From contig CAKUFB010000174.1 of the NCBI GenBank assembly GCA_934647145.1, forward strand, positions 1 to 6,009: a stretch of DNA of 6,009 nucleotides, written 5' to 3'. The position numbers were made by a program, and so were the translations under genes. The notes beneath the pieces are model-generated. The model did not search any database. It was not told where the DNA came from and saw only the letters and a list, made by a program, of their open reading frames with translations. Positions within the stretch are counted from its first letter, which is position 1; each line of letters opens with the position of its first letter. Positions 1 to 5,140 of this stretch are shown one piece after another. Source of the DNA: an uncultured Clostridia bacterium. GTDB lineage: Bacteria > Bacillota > Clostridia > Christensenellales > Aristaeellaceae.

Positions 1-21
1 CCCCCCCCCCCCCCCCCCCCC
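1..21. repeat. 21-base poly-C run at the window edge
   Basis: The window opens with an uninterrupted run of 21 C, directly followed by a perfect GC hairpin. Read on the minus strand, the direction of the neighbouring genes, it is a G run that begins where the hairpin ends. Seen directly: the homopolymer and its position. Inference: two-colour Illumina chemistry calls G when signal is lost, and a strong hairpin can stop the sequencing polymerase, so this is probably an assembly-edge artefact rather than genomic sequence. Confidence 0.6.
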
Positions 22-50
22 GCGCCGCGGCGGCATTGCCGCCGCGGCGC
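22..50 (-). repeat. Perfect 13-bp GC hairpin after the last minus-strand gene
   Basis: The arms 22-34 and 38-50 are exact reverse complements and enclose a 3-base loop (ATT on the plus strand). All 13 pairs are G-C. The hairpin starts on the base next to the stop codon of the small gene at 51-302. It could slow or stop transcription of the esterase unit, but no T tract follows on the minus strand, only the G run, so it is not a standard intrinsic terminator as seen here. Its core stem, GCGGCGGC / GCCGCCGC around a 3-base loop, recurs in the large hairpin at 5885-5921, which fits a dispersed palindromic repeat. Confidence 0.75.
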
Positions 51-302
51 TCAAGTATCAGCTGACTCATCGATTGAGAAGACGTGGAAGCCGCTGCCGA
101 CCTCACATGCCTTTTCGCTGAAAACGATGCGGGTGCGGGTAGCGAACGGCACGGTCACATGCAGCGTCAGCTGACCGTATCGCCTGAACCAGTGCACGGT
201 GATCTCGCCCCACACCATGTCGATCACCGCCTGCGCGCTCATCAGCGTCCCGGGAAAGCAGGCGGCCAGGTCGTCCGCCGACACGTGAACCAGTCGAAGC
301 AT
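51..302 (-). CDS. Stand-alone alpha-L-rhamnosidase C-terminal-like domain protein
   Basis: This is an 83-residue protein starting MLRLVHVSADDLAA. The frame is open further upstream, but ATG at 302 is preferred: it has a purine-rich ribosome binding region (AGGAAACGAGAAAGG) just upstream and leaves a 22-base gap after the esterase stop, whereas an earlier start would overlap the esterase by about 60 bases. Seen: a small, probably all-beta protein with the segments GEITVHW (residues 36-42), LTLHVTVPFATRTRIVF and CEVGSGFHVFS near the C-terminus. Known from the family, by memory: the C-terminal beta-sandwich of bacterial alpha-L-rhamnosidases (Bac_rhamnosid_C) has the same order, a YGxIxVxW strand, a TVP-N/G-T-x-A-T-V hairpin and a final EVGSGxYxF strand. 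The catalytic (alpha/alpha)6 barrel is absent and the upstream neighbour is an unrelated esterase, so this is either a free-standing accessory domain or the relic of a lost enzyme. It has no signal peptide. A different beta-rich family is possible. Confidence 0.6.
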   Translation of the reverse strand: MLRLVHVSADDLAACFPGTLMSAQAVIDMVWGEITVHWFRRYGQLTLHVTVPFATRTRIVFSEKACEVGSGFHVFSIDESADT

Positions 303-324
303 GCTGCCTTTCTCGTTTCCTCTT

Positions 325-996
325 TTATTCGCCTGCGTTTTCCAGCAGCCGCCTCGCCGCGAGGGCAATGCGCTGCGGGATCTCAAAAAAGTGATTGCCG
401 TTCGTCCATTCGAAGCGGTCGCCGGGCCGGGCGGCGATTTCCTGAGCGCACTGCGCGCCTGTACATATGACCGGGTTGCGGGTGCGGCTTTCCGCGCGGC
501 CCAGCGAGCAGTAGACGGGCGCGTCGGGGCGGTTCTCCTGGAAAAACCGGACGAACCCGGGATACCACAGCGCGCCGGAGACGCTTGCCGCGCCCGCGCA
601 GCCTGAATCGCGGGTCAGGGCGTACAGCGCGCACAGGCCGCCCAGCGAGTAGCCCAGATGATAGCGCGCGCGGGACTGCACCGTCCGCCCGGCCCAGGGC
701 GCGAGGCTCGCCTCCACGAAATCGAGATACGCGTCCGCACCGCCCGAAAAGGTTCGCCCGGGCAGGCAATCGCTGGGCCATGGGGTATAGTCGCGATCCC
801 AGGAGACGTCCGTCGCCGCGGCCAGCGCAAAGAGCGGGCCGTCCTTCGGCAGCACGCGAAAAACATCGGCGAAGAGCTGCTCCGCCTCCGGCCCGACGTG
901 GCAGAGAAACAGCGGAATCGGCTGCTCCGCGCGTTCCGGCAGGCACAGCACGCACGGCCGTTTCTCTATGAGGTGCTTTTCCAGGCGGTGCTTCAT
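325..996 (-). CDS. Alpha/beta-hydrolase, putative esterase (esterase D / Fes-like family)
   Basis: This is a 223-residue cytoplasmic protein without a signal peptide. Seen: the nucleophile elbow GYSLGG (residues 115-120, Ser117), followed by the helix CALYAL; the segment ASVSGALWYPGF; SLGRAESRTRNP (about 164-175), where this family usually keeps its acidic catalytic residue; and GNHFFEIPQR (about 200-209) with the likely catalytic His202. The N-terminal WDRDYTPW (66-73) and FSGGADAYLDF (84-94) also fit the putative-esterase family (PF00756-type; COG2819-like). The fold would hydrolyse an ester or thioester of an unknown small molecule, possibly an acylated sugar or a siderophore-like compound; the substrate cannot be read from sequence. 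ATG at 996 was chosen because GGAAGGAAG (1006-1014) lies 9 bases upstream; an in-frame TTG at 1002 is only 3 bases from it. It heads a two-gene unit with the small gene at 51-302 and has its own promoter. Confidence 0.85.
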   Translation of the reverse strand: MKHRLEKHLIEKRPCVLCLPERAEQPIPLFLCHVGPEAEQLFADVFRVLPKDGPLFALAAATDVSWDRDYTPWPSDCLPGRTFSGGADAYLDFVEASLAPWAGRTVQSRARYHLGYSLGGLCALYALTRDSGCAGAASVSGALWYPGFVRFFQENRPDAPVYCSLGRAESRTRNPVICTGAQCAQEIAARPGDRFEWTNGNHFFEIPQRIALAARRLLENAGE

Positions 997-1031
997 GGTC
1001 AAATACTTCCTTCCACAGGTTCAGTGCTCTC

Positions 1032-1060
1032 AGTATAACATATCTTCATCGGGCGAGCAA
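1032..1060 (-). promoter_or_regulatory. Extended -10 sigma-A-like promoter of the esterase unit
   Basis: On the minus strand a -35 TTGCTC (1055-1060) is followed, after exactly 17 bases, by TATACT (1032-1037), and TG one base before the -10 makes it an extended -10 element. Transcription would begin near 1025, leaving a leader of about 30 bases before ATG 996. The site lies between the terminator at 1305-1348 and the esterase, as expected for an independent unit. Confidence 0.7.
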
Positions 1061-1304
1061 GGAGAAAAAGCCCGAAGGCCGCTCCGGACAGCGCGATTTC
1101 CCGCAGGAAGTCGCTCGGACGGTCAAAAAGGTCTCGACAAGCCGGCGGACGGGAAAGCAGGCGCCACTGCCGCCTCTCCGGTTTTGCCGAAAGCCATGAG
1201 GCCTCCGGGCGCAGGCATCGCCCCGCGCCCACCGCACAGTCCGGCGGACAGGCTCGTGCGCCGGAAGGATAGACTGATCCCGCGCCGAACCGATGCTGCG
1301 GCGC
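1061..1304. other. Intergenic stretch without a convincing gene, rich in inverted repeats
   Basis: No frame here has both a ribosome binding site and a protein-like composition. Several inverted repeats are visible: GGGCGC (1207-1212) with GCGCCC (1225-1230), extended inward by GGC/GCC; CGCAC (1233-1237) with GTGCG (1256-1260), enclosing GTCC/GGAC; and TCCGGCG (1240-1246) with CGCCGGA (1259-1265), which compete with one another. On the minus strand a weak GCC-TTCG-GGC stem (1070-1079) is followed by five T (1065-1069), just before the esterase promoter. A small structured RNA is conceivable, but in GC-rich DNA such stems also arise by chance, and no promoter was found for one. Confidence 0.35.
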
Positions 1305-1348
1305 GAAAACAAAAGCCCGGCTCCCCGCAAAAGTCGGGGAAACCGGGC
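1305..1348 (-). terminator. Intrinsic terminator of the rsmD-coaD-coiled-coil unit
   Basis: Read on the minus strand, GCCCGG (1343-1348) pairs with CCGGGC (1315-1320) and an inner CCCCG (1335-1339) pairs with CGGGG (1323-1327), with a 7-base loop. It is followed at once by TTTTGTTTT (down to 1306). It begins 17 bases after the stop codon at 1366-1368. This is the only textbook rho-independent terminator in the window. Confidence 0.93.
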
Positions 1349-1365
1349 GCGGAACAGGCAGGCGG

Positions 1366-2010
1366 TCAGTTTCCGGAGATGTTCTTGAGACTGGACTGCA
1401 CGGCGGAGAGGGTGGACTGCACGTCGCGCTCGAGCTCGTGCAGCAGATCCTCGACGTACTGATTGGCCTCCATCTTCTGCTGATTGACCTCCACGCGGGT
1501 GTCGTTCATCAGCTGGGCGGCCTCCTCATGGGCATGGCGCATGATTTCGGACTGCTCGACCATGGCCCGGGCGCGCATTTCGGCCTGATGGATGGTCTCC
1601 TCGGCCTTGTCCTCGGCGTCGTGGATGGTGCGCTGGGCGGTCTGGGTCGCGTCCTTGATGGCGGCGTCGGCGCGCGCGTCTGCGGCGCGAACCTTGGCGT
1701 CGGCCTCGACCTCGGCGTCGTGGATGATGCGGTCGCGGTTGTCCAGGATCTGCTGCGCCTGGCGCACCGCCACCGGCAGGCAGTTATAGATGTTGTCGAT
1801 GATGCGCAGGCACATGTCCGCGTTCACCATCCGCTTGTTGCTCAGCGGAACCGGAGAGGCGCTTTCGAACATCTTGCCCAGGTAGACCAGCAGCTTTTCC
1901 AGCTGATCCATCGGCTTTTCCTGCGGGGACGGGTCGTTTGGCTGTTCAAAGCCCTGCTCGTCCTGCGGCAGGTCGCGATTGTCTTCCTCATAAAACCGTT
2001 CGTCGCTCAT
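1366..2010 (-). CDS. SepIVA/DivIVA-like coiled-coil protein
   Basis: A 214-residue soluble protein in three parts. Residues 1-33 are acidic and probably disordered. Residues 34-95 form a head with MDQLEKLLVYLGKMF and the block MCLRIIDNIYNCLP...AQQILDNRDRII. Residues 96-158 are a regular 11-residue coiled coil with Ile/Val at 96, 107, 118, 129, 140 and 151 and Ala at +3 and +7 in the first five repeats. The C-terminal part (MVEQSEIM, QYVEDLLHELE, ending LSAVQSSLKNI) resembles, from memory, actinobacterial SepIVA (Rv2927c type), a DivIVA-like septation factor; the head motif ID-I---LP----A--I---RD also agrees. Firmicute homologues are often labelled ATPase or ATP synthase subunit B/H because of the coiled coil; no catalytic motif is present. 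ATG 2010 lies 7 bases after the coaD stop, and its Shine-Dalgarno AAGGAG is formed by the last two sense codons of coaD. A cell-envelope or division scaffold role is inference. Confidence 0.72.
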   Translation of the reverse strand: MSDERFYEEDNRDLPQDEQGFEQPNDPSPQEKPMDQLEKLLVYLGKMFESASPVPLSNKRMVNADMCLRIIDNIYNCLPVAVRQAQQILDNRDRIIHDAEVEADAKVRAADARADAAIKDATQTAQRTIHDAEDKAEETIHQAEMRARAMVEQSEIMRHAHEEAAQLMNDTRVEVNQQKMEANQYVEDLLHELERDVQSTLSAVQSSLKNISGN

Positions 2011-2017
2011 GGGGTTG

Positions 2018-2512
2018 TCACTCCTTCCGATTGTCTTGAGTCGTTTGCGCCTGCCCGGGCAGACGTTTTTTCACGGATTCGCTCACCATGCCGTCGACCG
2101 ACGCGCCGTGCCGGATCAGGTCGCGCACGATGGACGAGGTAATATAGCCGTATTCGGGCGCGGTAAACAGGATCAGGGTTTCAAGGCCGCTGACGTGCCG
2201 GTTGGCTCCGGCCAGCTGCTCCTCGAGCGCCACGTCCTGCGCGCCGCGCACCCCGCGCAGCAGCGCCTGACAGCCCTGCCGTCTGGCCATGTCCACGGTC
2301 AGTCCGCTGTCGGCCACGACGCGCACATTGGAAAGGCCGAAAAGCGCTTCCCGCAGCATGTCCGCCCGCTCGGATACCGGAAACATGCCCTTTTTGTCCG
2401 GGTTGATCATCACGCCCACGACCACCTCGTCGAACAGGCGGGCGGCGCGGCGAATCAGGTCGATATGCCCCAGCGTGGGCGGGTCAAAGCTGCCCGCGTA
2501 AAAGCAGCGCAT
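2018..2512 (-). CDS. coaD: Phosphopantetheine adenylyltransferase (CoaD)
   Basis: A 164-residue cytoplasmic enzyme; family members are usually about 160. It transfers AMP from ATP to 4'-phosphopantetheine, giving dephospho-CoA, the penultimate step of CoA synthesis. Seen: GSFDPPTLGHIDLI at residues 7-20 with the nucleotidyltransferase TxGH motif (T13, G15, H16); NPDKKGMF (38-44); RGVRGAQD (86-93) with the substrate-binding arginines; EYGYITSSIVRDL (120-132), equivalent to the ISSTxVR nucleotide-binding motif; and the C-terminal VSESVKKRL. Nothing essential is missing. ATG 2512 is supported by GGAGGAGGG ending 8 bases upstream and by the usual MRxxYxGSFDPxT start. Its first base overlaps the stop of rsmD (TAATG), so the two are probably translationally coupled; its own last codons provide the ribosome binding site of the next gene. 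Confidence 0.97.
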   Translation of the reverse strand: MRCFYAGSFDPPTLGHIDLIRRAARLFDEVVVGVMINPDKKGMFPVSERADMLREALFGLSNVRVVADSGLTVDMARRQGCQALLRGVRGAQDVALEEQLAGANRHVSGLETLILFTAPEYGYITSSIVRDLIRHGASVDGMVSESVKKRLPGQAQTTQDNRKE

Positions 2513-3060
2513 TATGACGCCCTCCTCCTGACAAAGGCGACGGCAGCCGCGCCGTACACGCGCTCGTCGCACACTTCGAAATCCTCCGGAAGGGACAGCG
2601 GCGTATCGCTCGCGTGCTCCATCACCAGCACCGCGTCCCCGCTCAGCAGCCCTCGCTCGTACAGCAGCGCCGCCGCCGGGCCGTAGACCCCGGTCATCCG
2701 GTAGGGCGGGTCGAGGAACACCAGGTCGAACGGCTCGGTCAGCTGCTCGATCGCCCGCCGCCAGTCGCACAAAAGCAGCCTTGTCTTTTCCTGCGCGCGG
2801 CAGGCCTCGACGTTTCGGCGGATGGCGTCCATCGCCTTTCTGGAGCAGTCGGAGAGCGCGGCGAACTCCGCGCCCCGGGAAATCGCCTCCAGCGCCAGCG
2901 CGCCCGAGCCCGCGAACAGGTCGAGCACCCGCGCGCCCGGGGTCTCAAGCCGCAGGATGTTGAACAGAGACTCGCGCACCTTGTCGGCCGTGGGGCGTGT
3001 TTCCAGTCCCTCCGGCGCGAACAGCCGTCTGCCGCGCGCCTCGCCGCCGATGATCCGCAT
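2512..3060 (-). CDS. rsmD: 16S rRNA (guanine(966)-N2)-methyltransferase RsmD
   Basis: A 182-residue SAM-dependent methyltransferase that adds the N2-methyl group to G966 of 16S rRNA (E. coli numbering). Seen in order: the family N-terminus MRIIGGEARGRRLF; TRPTADKVRESLFNIL (21-36), the RPT...ESLFNIL signature; VLDLFAGSGALALEAISRGA (45-64), SAM-binding motif I; DCSRKAMDAIRRNV (71-84), motif II; and FDLVFLDPPY (111-120), the catalytic DPPY motif of N2-guanine methyltransferases. Length is normal. ATG 3060 is chosen over an in-frame ATG at 3081 because GGGAGG (3068-3073) lies 7 bases upstream and the family starts with MRIIxG. It has its own promoter at 3089-3117. The pairing of rsmD with coaD is conserved in many Gram-positive bacteria and makes this region chromosomal housekeeping DNA. 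Confidence 0.97.
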   Translation of the reverse strand: MRIIGGEARGRRLFAPEGLETRPTADKVRESLFNILRLETPGARVLDLFAGSGALALEAISRGAEFAALSDCSRKAMDAIRRNVEACRAQEKTRLLLCDWRRAIEQLTEPFDLVFLDPPYRMTGVYGPAAALLYERGLLSGDAVLVMEHASDTPLSLPEDFEVCDERVYGAAAVAFVRRRAS

Positions 3061-3088
3061 GCCGCCGCCTCCCGCTTTCATCCAGTTT

Positions 3089-3117
3089 ATTATACCACAC
3101 CCGCGCGCGCTGCACAA
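3089..3117 (-). promoter_or_regulatory. Sigma-A-like promoter of rsmD-coaD
   Basis: On the minus strand a -35 TTGTGC (3112-3117) is separated by exactly 17 bases from a perfect TATAAT (3089-3094), with TG one base upstream of the -10. Transcription would begin near 3082, about 22 bases before ATG 3060. The -35 begins 7 bases after the stop of the upstream membrane-protein gene, and no terminator is seen between them, so rsmD may be read both from here and by read-through from alr. Confidence 0.82.
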
Positions 3118-3124
3118 GCGCCCG

Positions 3125-3832
3125 TCAGACCTCGGCCTTGGGGGCGCGGTTGGCCTCGCGTTCGCGCTTCATCTTGCGCATCTTGCGGCGCTTGCCGCGG
3201 GCGATGTCCTTGAGCTTGCGCTCGCGCAGTTTGGGGCCGCACAGATAGCCCGCGAAGTCGCAGGCGGGCAGCAGCAGCGCGAAGGGGAAAAACAGCAGGT
3301 TCAGCGCCTTCGCCGGAATCAGGGTAAACAGCGCCGCGTAGGGGGCGAACACCACGCGCGTGATCATCTGCACCCAGTTGACGGGCGCGGCGACCACGTC
3401 CTCCGGCTCGGTCATGTCCTCGATCAGAAAGCCGGTGCCGCTGTCGGAGGTCTCTTCCTCCTGCACGGCGGGCGCCTCGGGATACAGCGGATAGACCACC
3501 GCGTTCACCGTGGCCAGCAGCAGGAACGGTATCACCATCACGATCAGCGCGCGCACGCCGTTTTTGACGCTCCAGGTCTCGCTGTACTGCTGCTGATCGA
3601 TCTTGCGGCCCTCCTTGACCTGACGGTCGAGCAGCGCGCCCAGCGTGCAGGCCTTTTCGCCCACGTAGCCGCCCTCGTTGAACAGCAGCACGCCGAAGCC
3701 GACCAGCAGCAGCGCGCCCAGCGCCAGTTGCCAGCCCGTGCTGCCGATGCCGATCACGAAGAAGATGCTCAGAAGCGCCAGCACCGCGTAGATGCCCCAC
3801 ATTCTGCCTGCGTACTTAAAAGCCAGTTTCAT
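3125..3832 (-). CDS. Multi-pass membrane protein of unknown function with basic C-terminal tail
   Basis: A 235-residue protein that I do not recognise. Seen: hydrophobic segments at about 13-30 and 34-51 (a hairpin near the N-terminus), 95-116, and 159-198 (one or two further spans, rich in Phe, Leu and Pro); a polar linker 52-94 (EGGYVGEKACTLG, then a charged stretch with Asp79 and a QQQ run); an acidic linker 120-148 (EEETSD, EDMTEPED); and a strongly basic tail 201-235 (ERKLKDIARGKRRKMRKMKR), probably cytoplasmic and able to bind acidic lipid or RNA. No catalytic motif is visible. ATG 3832 is chosen because it follows GGAAAGGAA with about 9 bases spacing and directly precedes the hydrophobic part. 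It begins 37 bases after the alr stop with no terminator between, so it is probably co-transcribed with alr. A YidC-like or transporter role is not supported by any motif. Confidence 0.85.
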   Translation of the reverse strand: MKLAFKYAGRMWGIYAVLALLSIFFVIGIGSTGWQLALGALLLVGFGVLLFNEGGYVGEKACTLGALLDRQVKEGRKIDQQQYSETWSVKNGVRALIVMVIPFLLLATVNAVVYPLYPEAPAVQEEETSDSGTGFLIEDMTEPEDVVAAPVNWVQMITRVVFAPYAALFTLIPAKALNLLFFPFALLLPACDFAGYLCGPKLRERKLKDIARGKRRKMRKMKREREANRAPKAEV

Positions 3833-3869
3833 AGGATTCACGTTCCTTTCCGCGTGTTCTCGCGCCGCT

Positions 3870-4979
3870 TCAGTCCACAAATTTCCGTGTGACGCGCTGG
3901 TTAAAGCTGAGCATGATCTCCCAGGGAATGGTTCCCGCCCAGGCGGCCAGTTCATCGGGCGTGATGCGCTCGCCGCCCTGCTCGCCCATGAGCACCACCT
4001 CTTCGCCCATGGAGGCGCCGGGCACGTCGGTGACGTCCAGCATCATCTGATCCATGCAGACCTTTCCGACCACGGGCACCCGCCTGCCGCGAAGCAGCGC
4101 CTGCGCCCGGTTGCCCAGCGCGCGGTGATAGCCGTCGCCGTAGCCGATCGGCACGGTCATGATGACCGACTCGCGCCTCGCTGTGAAGGCGCGGCCGTAG
4201 CCCACCGTGTCGCCCGCCTCGATCGTTTCCACGCGCACCGGGAAGGTGGACAGCCGCTGCGCGGGCCGGATGCCCGGCAGCTGGGCGTTTACCTCCGCGC
4301 CGTAGAGCGCGATGCCCGGCCGCACCATGTTGTGCCAGAATTCCTCGCCCAGCGTGACGCCGCTGCTGGCCGCCGCGTGCAGTATGGGCGTGTAGCCGGC
4401 CGCGTGAATGAGCTGCGCGGCGTGCAGGAAGCGCCTGTTCTGCTCGCGGGTGTATTCAAGGTCGCGATCCGCGTCGCAGAAGTGGGTGAACGCGCCCTCC
4501 ATGAACACCAGCGGCGACTTGTCCCAGGCCGCCAGCAGGTCGATCAGCTCCCTGTCCGTGCGCACGCCCACCCGGCTCATGCCGGTGTCGATCTTCAGGT
4601 GCGCCAGCGCGATCAGACCGCGCTTTTGCGCCTCGTCCTGCATCACCGAAAGCGAGCGCTCGTCGAATATCGCCTGCGCCACGCCGTGGTTTACCGCCGC
4701 CCGCAGGCCCTCGTCGGTCGAGCCGCCCAGGATCAGTATGGGCGACTGAACGCCCGCCTCCCGCAGCGCAATGCTCTCGTCCACCGTGGCTACCGCCAGC
4801 GCGTGCGCGCCCGCCCTGACCATGGTCTGCGCCACCGGGATCATGCCGTGGCCGTAGGCGTCCGCCTTGACCACCGCCATGATGGCCGGTATGTCGCGGG
4901 TAAATTCCTGTATCACGCGAAAGTTTTCCGCCAGCCGGCTCAGCGAGACGGTCAGCGAGGTCGGTCTGTACGTGCTCAA
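3870..4979 (-). CDS. alr: Alanine racemase (Alr)
   Basis: A 369-residue PLP enzyme that interconverts L- and D-alanine for peptidoglycan. Seen: AVVKADAYGHG with the PLP lysine K38; GMSRVG (R135); HNMVRPGIALYG (R220); TVGYGRAF with the second catalytic base Y261; PIGYGDGY (Y280, Y284); GKVCMDQMM (M309); and a C-terminal QRVTRKF in place of the usual RVPRxY. The Trp in IPWEIM (W353) stands where Geobacillus Alr has the substrate-gate Tyr354. The start is taken as TTG 4979: GGAGG (4988-4992) sits 8 bases upstream and the family's N-terminal YRPT...V.L..L..N follows. An in-frame ATG at 5021 would lie at the predicted transcription start, leaderless and with 14 extra residues unlike the family. 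The usual length is 360-390, so nothing is missing. It leads a minus-strand unit with the membrane-protein gene at 3125-3832. Confidence 0.96.
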   Translation of the reverse strand: MSTYRPTSLTVSLSRLAENFRVIQEFTRDIPAIMAVVKADAYGHGMIPVAQTMVRAGAHALAVATVDESIALREAGVQSPILILGGSTDEGLRAAVNHGVAQAIFDERSLSVMQDEAQKRGLIALAHLKIDTGMSRVGVRTDRELIDLLAAWDKSPLVFMEGAFTHFCDADRDLEYTREQNRRFLHAAQLIHAAGYTPILHAAASSGVTLGEEFWHNMVRPGIALYGAEVNAQLPGIRPAQRLSTFPVRVETIEAGDTVGYGRAFTARRESVIMTVPIGYGDGYHRALGNRAQALLRGRRVPVVGKVCMDQMMLDVTDVPGASMGEEVVLMGEQGGERITPDELAAWAGTIPWEIMLSFNQRVTRKFVD

Positions 4980-4992
4980 TGGTTTGTCCTCC
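4977..4992 (-). promoter_or_regulatory. alr: Ribosome binding site deciding the TTG start of alr
   Basis: On the minus strand GGAGG (4988-4992) is followed by 8 bases and then TTG (4977-4979). No such site precedes the in-frame ATG at 5021, which coincides with the expected transcription start of the promoter at 5027-5055. This favours the TTG start. Confidence 0.75.
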
Positions 4993-5009
4993 AACGAATA
5001 TTGCCCAGC

Positions 5010-5021
5010 ACACTTTTCCAT
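5010..5021 (-). promoter_or_regulatory. ATGGAAAAGTGT element at the alr transcription start
   Basis: The minus strand reads ATGGAAAAGTGT five bases after the -10 of the alr promoter. A nearly identical element (11 of 12 bases) lies at 5141-5152 on the plus strand, four bases after the -10 of the divergent gene. Such an inverted pair could be an operator or a shared initial-transcribed sequence. A chance match cannot be excluded from one locus. Confidence 0.3.
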
Positions 5022-5026
5022 ATAAT

Positions 5027-5055
5027 ATTATAGCCCATCGTCTGCGGAAATGCAA
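5027..5055 (-). promoter_or_regulatory. Sigma-A-like promoter of alr
   Basis: On the minus strand a -35 TTGCAT (5050-5055), a 17-base spacer and a perfect TATAAT (5027-5032). Transcription would start near 5020, giving a leader of about 40 bases before TTG 4979. Confidence 0.85.
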
Positions 5056-5073
5056 CGGCCTTTTTGTGACGCT

Positions 5074-5081
5074 TTCGCGAA
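5074..5081. promoter_or_regulatory. TTCGCGAA palindrome between divergent promoters
   Basis: This perfect 8-base palindrome lies almost midway between the -35 boxes of the alr promoter (5050-5055) and the plus-strand promoter (5108-5113). Its position suits an operator acting on both, but it is short and no regulator gene is adjacent. Confidence 0.25.
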
Positions 5082-5107
5082 GGACAATCCGTTTTTCAAA
5101 CAGGCTC

Positions 5108-5136
5108 TTGCGCAACGGGCACGCATAGAGTATAAT
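5108..5136 (+). promoter_or_regulatory. Sigma-A-like promoter of the coiled-coil membrane protein gene
   Basis: A -35 TTGCGC (5108-5113), a 17-base spacer and a perfect TATAAT (5131-5136). Transcription would start near 5143, giving a leader of about 38 bases before ATG 5181. Confidence 0.85.
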
Positions 5137-5140
5137 AAAA

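Noticed and set aside
999..1232. 77-residue minus-strand frame in the interval before the esterase
   Set aside because: It starts with GTG without a ribosome binding site, crosses the esterase promoter and ends inside its leader; the composition is Arg/Pro-rich and resembles no family I know.
1438..2142. 234-residue plus-strand frame
   Set aside because: It lies antisense to the coiled-coil gene and the coaD end; its Gly/Leu/Val/His-rich repetitive sequence mirrors the Ala/Asp/Glu-rich coiled coil on the other strand.
2822..5033. Two long plus-strand frames (2822-3892 and 3792-5033)
   Set aside because: Both are antisense to rsmD, the membrane-protein gene and alr, which have clear family motifs or good start signals; the frames are His/Arg/Gln-rich, typical of shadows in GC-rich DNA.
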